In this document: positions 57,336 to 64,000 of the stretch, in pieces
Layout: the number at the start of each line of letters is the position of its first letter
Position numbering within the stretch: the first letter of the stretch is position 1
Origin: Crotalaria pallida
Lineage: Eukaryota; Streptophyta; Magnoliopsida; Fabales; Fabaceae
Length of the DNA: 64,000 bases
Assembly (NCBI GenBank): GCA_037953625.1
Contig: CM075651.1
Location: 143,248,501 to 143,312,500 of the forward strand
Direction of reading: 5' to 3'
Notes under the pieces: model-generated
Databases searched by the model: none
Told to the model about the DNA's origin: nothing
The model's input: only the letters and a program-made list of their open reading frames with translations
Program-made: the position numbers and the translations under genes

Positions 57336-57577
57336 TCTTAAAAAAATTCGCAGTGCCAGCTCAACATTTCATTTATTGCATATTATCTTTTTATATCATA
57401 TTATTGATTACTGACTAAATGCAACTATAATTCAAGAAATATCGGGGAATATGTTAAAATATTAAGTTTTATTTAATATAGTCATATCTGTAAACCGGAA
57501 CACATACATAATCCTTAATTATTAATCTTTTTATTATACTAACATGCATTTTTTATTGTATCACACGGTGCTGGAGT

Positions 57578-57988
57578 TCAATCTTGAGATGCTTGGTTGA
57601 GGGTTTTGTCAAACGGTTGTGGTGGAAAACAACCACAGATCTTGATTTTATAATCAGTAATACATCTGCAACGTGGACCATCAACTTTACAGTCTGCGTC
57701 TGTCTTACAATAACGGAAGAAATTCACAGCATTTGTTCCTTTGCACGTATCTTCTGTATGCACAAAAAATAATACATGTGCATGAAAACAATATCATATA
57801 TAGAATGCATGTAAAATTAAATTGAATGAATTGAAGTAAAAAATCACCAAGGTAGTGCAAAGAAACATGATTCAATCATGGGATACGAATATATAAGATA
57901 TACAGTGGAGGTTTGAAGTAAAGCAAGATTTCTAACCTGATGCCATGATGAAAACTAATAAAAAAGCCAACTTAACAATAGTCTCCAT
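57578..57988 (-). CDS. Secreted cysteine-rich peptide, NCR/defensin-like (75 aa)
   Basis: There are two exons: 57988-57937 codes METIVKLAFLLVFIMAS, a hydrophobic secretory signal like those of late-nodulin/NCR genes, and 57753-57578 codes the mature part starting EDTCKG. The junction is in phase with GT/AG, and the signal-exon/mature-exon split is the usual NCR layout. The mature peptide has seven cysteines: C-x11-C-x5-C-x6-C-x1-C-x8-C-x1-C (RYCKTDADCK, RCRC, CGC), then a proline-rich tail FPPQPFDKTLNQASQD. NCR peptides normally have four or six cysteines, so this is atypical. In IRLC legumes such peptides act on bacteroids in nodules; whether this one does is inference. Alternative: a general defensin-like peptide. 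A TATA box lies upstream. Confidence 0.82.
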
Positions 57989-58094
57989 GATGATATATTG
58001 ATTGTAGAATATTATGTTCAAACAAGGATTTTTAAAAGCAATTTCCGGATCGGATGGATACCTCAATTGTACACGGGTGGTCTAGGAGGTCTAT

Positions 58095-58103
58095 CTTTAT
58101 ATA
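58095..58103 (-). promoter_or_regulatory. TATA box of the cysteine-rich peptide gene
   Basis: On the minus strand TATATAAAG lies about 107 bases before the ATG (57988). This leaves a leader of roughly 75 bases. Confidence 0.6.
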
Positions 58104-58250
58104 TTGGTAGGGTGAGGGTAGTTTCATGTCATTCAGTATGAATCATTGCTCACTCTCCAAAAAAAAAAAAGAATTATTGCGTCTACCAAAAAAAAAAAAG
58201 AATTATTGCTAATTAGTATTCCCTTCATTTCATTTTTGACATTTTAGAAA

Positions 58251-58776
58251 GGGTTATTTAAGAATTTGGTTTATGAATTTAGGTGTTCTTTTAGAATTGA
58301 TTTTTGAATTTTTTTTCGATATTTTGGGTTTTTGAACTTTACTCAAATTTTTTGAAATAGTTCTTTCGTCATTTAAGTGATGAAATGGCCAACAACAACA
58401 TGTCACGCCACTTTCGCAACACGACAAGTGACATGACATGTTATGTGGCGTCACGTGACACCACATGATTTTTTATTATTCTTTTAAAAATTATTAAAAG
58501 GTTCGATTTTTTTTAAATAATACGATTTTTAATTATTTTATTAAATTTATATATTTTTAATTTAAAAATCCACATAGCATCACGTGACATATTATCCTAT
58601 CAATGTGGTGAAGGTGATGTGATATATCGTTGGTCATGTCATCACTTAAGTGACGAAAGAATCATTTTAAAAAATATTAACAAAGTTCATGGATCCAAAT
58701 TATCGAAAAAAAATTCAAGGACCAATTTTAAAAAAACACCCCATTTAAGTTCAGATAGTAAAAACTTAAATAAGCC
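58251..58776. mobile_element. Mutator-type MITE with 9-bp target duplication
   Basis: The left end GGGTTATTTAAG and right end CTTAAATAAGCC are inverted. Inner arms also pair (GTCATTTAAGTGATGAAATG against GTCATCACTTAAGTGACGAA). The 9-bp flanks are TTTTAGAAA (58242-58250) and TTTTATAAA (58777-58785). A one-sided relative lies at 28075-28375. Confidence 0.8.
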
Positions 58777-59129
58777 TTTTATAAATTTTATATAAATTAT
58801 TAAGACAATGATCAAAAGTATTGGTACCAAGAATAAGAATAAAATGAAAAATAACCCATTCATCTCATCGATCTCTATTGTTATCTCATTCAATTTAATT
58901 TGCATAATGCTGATAAATGCATATCAACGTGTTATCATTGCACAATTACAAATCTTCTTACAAAAAAAAAAAAACCAAAGCAACATTGAAAAAAAGGAAT
59001 TGCAAAGCACAAGTTCAGCATTTTTTAAAGTCATCAATTTTGAGCACGAGATTACTTATTTTAATTATTTAACAAATTCCTTGAAGCATTAGTTAATATT
59101 TTTCATATATTGATAATACATGAATTTAT

Positions 59130-59299
59130 TTTTTTGTTTGCATCCTGGTATCCGGTCTACTGGGCAGACTAATCCAGTTCGAGGGGGGTCCCAGGGTTAA
59201 GGTTTTATTTCTCTCCCAACGTTATTGCGGGGATCGAACCGTGGTTCACCTTACCAAGTACAACCATTGGCACCACTGCACTAACAGCTCGTTGGTAAT
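59130..59299 (-). mobile_element. tRNA-derived SINE (third type)
   Basis: On the minus strand it has GCTGTTAGTGCAGTGGTGCC (A-box region) and CACGGTTCGATCCCCGC (B-box), then GGATTAGTCTGCCCAGTAGA, ending in an A-rich tail. The flanks AATACATGAATTTAT (59115-59129) and AATACCTGAACTTAT (59300-59314) are a target duplication with two mismatches. Confidence 0.8.
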
Positions 59300-59518
59300 A
59301 ATACCTGAACTTATAGAGAGGTCAATTAGATAAAAATATGTTGGGTCTTTTGAGTTACCGACCTAAATATGAGTTATTTGGCATGCTTCTTTCTTATTGT
59401 GTTTATCCAAAAATTACGTTATCCATACCCAAAAATTTGTCACATTTTTTGCAGTCAATAATGGAGTAATAGTGAGACTATAAAGAAGATAAACATGAAA
59501 AAAAAAGAGTTTAATATT

Positions 59519-59675
59519 TGTACATTGATAATGTAAAATTTTTTACACTGTCAATGCATTATCCGCTATCAATATGCATTATTTTTACTTATAAGTCAAT
59601 TATAGCTAACCAATCAATGGTGGATAATATGTTGACAATGTAAAAAATCTTTACACTGTGCATACATTATTTTCT
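59519..59675. mobile_element. GTGTAAAA-type MITE, diverged copy
   Basis: The left end TGTACATTGATAATGTAAAA and the right end CTTTACACTGTGCATACATT are inverted relatives of the family at 11.8, 17.6 and 20.4 kb. The middle has diverged. Confidence 0.55.
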
Positions 59676-60376
59676 TAAAAAAAAAAAGTGAAAGATAACA
59701 TGGAATATGCGAAAATTGCTAAAATTATAAATGGACTGAAATGGAGGGAGTGTTATTGGGTCCAAAATCATTTTTTAAATCGAAAACCAAGAATTCTGCA
59801 TAAATGTTAAATGTAGATTGCAAAAGTCATATTAAGTGCAATATTATTTATTTTTTTTGAATGATATTAAGTGCAATATTGAAAGAATAAGAATAAAAAT
59901 ATAGTATTATATTATATGTACAATAAAAAAAAATCATGCTTCAATCTATTTAACAAAAGAAAAAATATACTTATATATATAAATTAATTTTAAAAAAAAA
60001 CTACACCGATAGCATTAAATGATTAATCTATTAAATATAATTTAAATGTTTATTATTTATTTATAAAAATATGAAATTTTAAAATTTTATTTTTTTAAGT
60101 TGTTTTCTAATGTTGAAGAGTCCAACATCTATATACAAAAGTAGACTGCACCGATAGAATTAAATGTTTAATCTATTAAAATAATTTAAATATTTATTAT
60201 TTATAAAAAAAATGAAAATTTTACGATTTTAATATTTAATTTGTTTTCTTAGTGTTGAAGAGATCATGAAATTGTTAAAATTGACTGCACTATTCCTATT
60301 TAAGAATATTTTTTGTTAAGTTGATACAGACATCATACTCTCTATGACTCTATCTCTTTTTATGACCAAGAACAAG

Positions 60377-61195
60377 GGATAATTATTTTGCTACCCCAAG
60401 GTCTATTATTGTCACCCCAATTATTTAAATTATACCTATTATGCTCTTTAAAAAAAATAGGATTTTACACGGGTCGTAAGAGGGGCTTACGACCTTAAAA
60501 AAAGAGTTTTGAACGGGTCGTAAGAGGGTGTCACGACCCGGGTAAAAAAAATTTATGTTGGGAGTCGTAATACTTGGTTACGACTTTTGTTCTACTACAG
60601 TGCAATTTCTTATACATGCATGTATGGCTATGGGAGAATGGGTAGCAAACCCACACACAGAATCCGCTCTTAGTGATATCATATCCTTCCCTGTGTTGAT
60701 CAAAGAACCACGAATAAAACACTTTTCCAAAGTAAACAAGTTTTAATCAATATTGCTAATAATGTTGTCAATCGTTTCATCTATGAAGCTCCAAACAAAA
60801 ATACAACACAAGGTAGTCTCGGTTACTACAATCAGTCTGGACCTCCAATGCCTCCTTTATGCTATCCCTTTGACTCTCAGCTTCAAGAAATCCAATGTTT
60901 GTCTCAAGCAGTTACTTTTGCCAATGCTTCAATGATAATTTTTTCATCACTTGACTTTATTATTGAGTCGTAACCCAGTGTTACGACTCCAACATAAATT
61001 TTTTTTATTGGTCGTAAGGGGATGTCACGACCCGGGTCGTGACATCCCTTTACGATCCGTTTAAAAACATTTTTTTTAAGGTCGTAAGCCCCCCTTACGA
61101 CCCCGTGTAAAATCCTATTTTTTAAAAGGCATAATAGGTATAATTTAAATAATTGGGGTGACAATAATAGACCTTGGGGTGGCAAAATAATTACC
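60377..61195. mobile_element. TIR element with a captured coding fragment
   Basis: The left end GGATAATTATTTTGCTACCC is inverted at GGGTGGCAAAATAATTACC. The arms are about 210 bp and contain repeated GGTCGTAAG / CTTACGACC words. The flanks AAGAACAAG (60368-60376) and CAGAACAAG (61196-61204) fit a 9-bp duplication with one mismatch, so a Mutator-type element is likely. Its centre (60600-60940) is not inverted and carries an exon-like fragment. Confidence 0.75.
60740..60940 (+). pseudogene. Captured coding fragment, possibly from a plant transmembrane protein
   Basis: One frame reads LINIANNVVNRFIYEAP, then YYNQSGPPMPPLCYPFDSQL, then AVTFANASM, with no stop. It resembles the extracellular part of a plant multi-pass membrane protein family (tweety-like, At2g12400 type). 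That resemblance is from memory and weak. The fragment has no start or exon partners. Confidence 0.35.
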
Positions 61196-61204
61196 CAGAA
61201 CAAG

Positions 61205-62095
61205 AATGAAAGCCCAATTCTCGTCAAATGACTTCCCAATCCAATAAATACAATATCAGCCCACAAAACTTCCCCCTCCTTCACATTCCACGGAGATTTC
61301 AAAGAAAGTGCAAATGTGTTCAATGCATTTATTGATTTTTTTTTCTCCCATGTATTTACTAATATGAGTACGGTGACTAGTTTTTCAGATATGATTAGAT
61401 GTTTACAAGAGCGACCCCCCAAATTGAAATTTTCTACATTTGCAAGAGCTGAGATTGAACCCTAACCACTTGCTTAAATAACCTAATCTCAAATCAACTA
61501 TGCCAATTTCTTCAATTGATGCATTTATTGGTATTGTTAGTGCAACTTCTTTTATTCATTTTTTAAAAAAGAAAAGAAAAGAAAAGAAAGAGAGATTACA
61601 AAGAAAGTTGTGTTTCTCTAATTTATTTTTTTTTAAAAAAGGAAAATGCAGGAAAAAGTTGTATAATCGAGTTGCATGCTTAATACTATCATTGTACATC
61701 TAAATTCATTACTCCATTTTTTATTCCTTTAAACAATGTCTTAAAAACATTTTTTTTTAATCATTTCCCTTTAATTAATGCAAGAAAGCCAAACATCAAA
61801 GAATTTTTGTTACGCAACCTTGGATAGAATTGGAGTGGACTTGAGCACAAAATTATAAGAGGCAAAGATATTCACGACACTATCATTTACTAATAATGAG
61901 TAGTAGGGGCTACAAGCCTACCTGTACCCTGGGATTATGTTAGCAAAATTTAACCTCGCCTATTTGTCCTTTTGATTTTCTTTTACTGTAATTTTTTAAG
62001 GTAAATATTACTAACAAATAATGTCTTTGATGCATTTGTTAAAAATTAAAGAAAATGTTATTAAAACCTAATACTTAATCAATTTTACTACTCAC
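61205..62095. other. Intergenic stretch, no supported gene
   Basis: AT-rich. The A/G-rich run AAGAAAAGAAAAGAAAAGAA at 61568-61592 is low complexity. The minus-strand frame at 60904-61422 runs across the end of the TIR element and is not a gene. Confidence 0.4.
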
Positions 62096-62097
62096 AC

Positions 62098-62551
62098 CCA
62101 GGCTCGGTCCTAACTTAATTTGGGCCCTAAGGCGAAAAAAAAATTGGGGCCCCTAATTCAAAAAATAAAAATTATTATAAGTAAATCAATTAAAAATTTA
62201 GTATATATACGAATAATCAATTAAAACAATGACAACAATCAATAATAGAATTAATTATTAAAAAATAATATTTGAAATAATATAAAAAGTTATTTAGTAA
62301 AGAGGTAATAAAATACATTTTTTATGTTGGATTACAAAAGTAAAGTTCATTACTTCATATATTTTTAAATTAAGTGAGCAAATGAAAAAACAAATTAAAA
62401 TATTATGCTAAAAATCATTGATAGTTAAAAGATAAAAAGAACTTGCAATTATTAATTTTTTTAAAAAAATAAATGTACCATTAAAAAAATTATGGACTCC
62501 TAAATTTTTTGGGCCCAGGACGGCCGCCCTTGCCGCCCTCCCTCAGGGGCC
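62098..62551. mobile_element. Possible hAT-type MITE (CAGGnCCGGnCC ends)
   Basis: The left end CCCAGGCTCGGTCCTAACTT and the right end GGGGCCGGCCCTGG are loosely inverted. GGGCCC words sit just inside both ends (62130 and 62513). ACTCACACCCA and AGTCACACCCA flank the block, but their spacing from the ends is uneven. Confidence 0.45.
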
Positions 62552-62870
62552 GGCCCTGGCTAGTCACACCCACAATTAGAGCATATCTATGCCAACAATC
62601 ACAACATCAAAAACTAACATCAAAAGTCAAGGAATCCAGTAAAGCGTTAAAGACATCCAATAAGATCAGTTCACAGCTAGAGATAGGTATCAACTTCCTC
62701 TTGGAAAAATTAAATGTCTAACCCTACAAAGCAATGTTACAAATTACATACCTTATATTTTCTTGTATTTAGTAACCACGATACCAAGTACAAAAAAATG
62801 TCAGTGACAAAAATTAAGGGAAAGAGAAGACAGTGCCATAAAACGTACGAGGATAGGCCATAAAACGTAC

Positions 62871-63145
62871 TCCCTCCGTCCCATGTTAAAGTAAAAAAAT
62901 AAATGAAAAATCTTAAAAATGGTATATTGTATCGATGATTGATGAGTAAGTAAGGAAAACATATTTTAAAGATTTTTTCAGTGGCAATATTGCAAGATGT
63001 ATTAATTGTAATGATATGAAAATTTGTTTAATATCAATTTGTAATTAATGAATGAATTATGTATTATATTAAACAGATACTCTCTTATTTTCATTAACAT
63101 ATTTGATTTTTATCAAGATAATGTGACTGAGGGGCGGAGAGAGTA
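62871..63145. mobile_element. Stowaway-like MITE (CTCCCTCCGTCCC ends)
   Basis: The left end CTCCCTCCGTCCCATGTTAA and right end GTGACTGAGGGGCGGAGAGAG are inverted and bracketed by TA. No coding content. Confidence 0.7.
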
Positions 63146-63149
63146 GGAT

Positions 63150-64000
63150 GATAAGAATTAACAACAATTATCAACGTCACGAATAAAGAAATGCCATAAA
63201 ACGTATGGCTGTAGGCTTGAGTTTCTAAAAATATGTATGGCGATCAGTTTTAACAGTATTTGTTTTAGATCTAATAATTTTTATATTATTGAATAAGAAG
63301 GATGAGAGGTTGAAGATGATTATGTGGGTTAATGATGAGAGGTTGAAGACAGTGGATGTGAGTAATAAAATCGACTAAGTATTAGGCTTTTTGGATTATG
63401 GGTGTAAATAATAGATTAGGGGTGTGAGTATTAAACATATGAAGGTAAGTATTAATATAAGAATAATATTGATAAGTAAGTGCTAAAATTTATAAAAATC
63501 GGGTGCGAATAGTAATGAAGATGATATTAATAACATCTCCCAAAAACTAAATGCAGTAGGAGATAATTATTGAAAAAAAAAATTTTTAGATTCTCAAAAC
63601 ACAAATTAAAGTAATACACATTCATAATTATTTTTTATAAATATAGAAATCTTAACTAGTGCCATTATATTTTCTTTTTAATAATTTTCAAATGGAGGGG
63701 GTAAAAATGAAGTCGTCCAGATTTGTCCTTTCCCAAATTTGGATTTTCCGGTTTTTTTTAAGCTTTGACAGAGTGATAACAAGTGTTTTGGAATAACGAA
63801 CATGGTTGTCATTTTATGTATGCTAGAGATTTTTGGGGATTACTATGCATAATTGTGGTTATCAGTTTTTCAAAATGAAAAGTAAAATTTTTTTAAATAA
63901 AAATAAGTCCTTTTTGAAAAAAAAAAAAAACTCAAATATGGTGAAATTTAGGTTAGATGATGTATCCTTCTGAATACATGGTTTGGCATGATAACGCTTT
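63150..64000. other. Right-end intergenic stretch, no supported gene
   Basis: AT-rich. GATGAGAGGTTGAAGA is repeated directly at 63301 and 63336. No frame or RNA gene is supported up to the window edge. Confidence 0.4.

Noticed and set aside
60904..61422. 172-codon minus frame
   Set aside because: Runs through the right arm of the TIR element into flanking DNA; no domain and composed partly of GTCGTAA repeats.

Overview
This window is nuclear DNA of a flowering plant, very probably a papilionoid legume. It is AT-rich, has small exons with GT/AG introns, and is dense in transposable elements. It carries an Au-type SINE, a long LTR of the kind seen in legume copia elements, and a gene for a secreted, nodulin-type cysteine-rich peptide. 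That peptide gene hints at the Medicago/Trifolium/Cicer branch, but the species call is an inference.

Four host genes could be reconstructed by joining exons with correct phase at every junction. (1) A 15-exon alanine aminotransferase on the + strand (5534-11326, 530 aa) has a mitochondrial-type N-terminus. (2) A six-exon gene on the + strand (17257-20964, 158 aa) encodes a twin CX9C (CHCH-fold) protein with coiled-coil character. (3) A five-exon remorin on the - strand (25183-32020, 476 aa) has a 4.6 kb last intron and a 42-nt first exon. (4) A two-exon secreted cysteine-rich peptide (NCR/defensin-like) lies on the - strand (57578-57988, 75 aa). A fifth locus (1612-4028, - strand) is the 3' half of a GRIK/SNAK-type protein kinase gene. 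It is dead: one exon carries a SINE, one intron carries a solo LTR, one splice acceptor is mutated and the 5' half is missing. Two exon-like pieces at 302-826 (+ strand) are not recognised.

Most of the rest is mobile DNA. From left to right: a SINE and a 1.7 kb copia-type solo LTR (1.9-3.8 kb); a 60-bp tandem array next to a Helitron 3' end (4.0-5.0 kb); a palindromic MITE and two SINEs inside alanine aminotransferase introns; a GATCC-ended MITE (12.7-13.1 kb); a giant inverted repeat with arms of about 0.96 kb, the left arm split by an hAT-type MITE (13.5-16.5 kb); a pair of CTCCCTCCG-type MITEs, one split by a MULE-type MITE (21.7-22.97 kb); several MITEs inside the long remorin intron; a GC-rich TIR element (32.7-33.7 kb); a nearly complete L1-type LINE with a perfect target duplication (34.5-40.7 kb); two Helitrons with matching termini, one carrying captured exons (41.2-45.5 and 47.7-49.5 kb); a second, decayed LINE (50.35-53.0 kb); a Pack-MULE-like element carrying an exon of a transmembrane RING-protein gene (55.7-57.3 kb); and a further TIR element with a captured coding fragment (60.4-61.2 kb).

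The genes form no pathway together. Alanine aminotransferase works in carbon/nitrogen exchange, the CX9C protein probably in the mitochondrial intermembrane space, remorin at the plasma membrane, and the small peptide is exported. The strongest unusual content is the nested transposition record, in which duplicated copies preserve the empty site, and the repeated capture of host exons by Helitron and TIR elements. No new multi-gene system was found.
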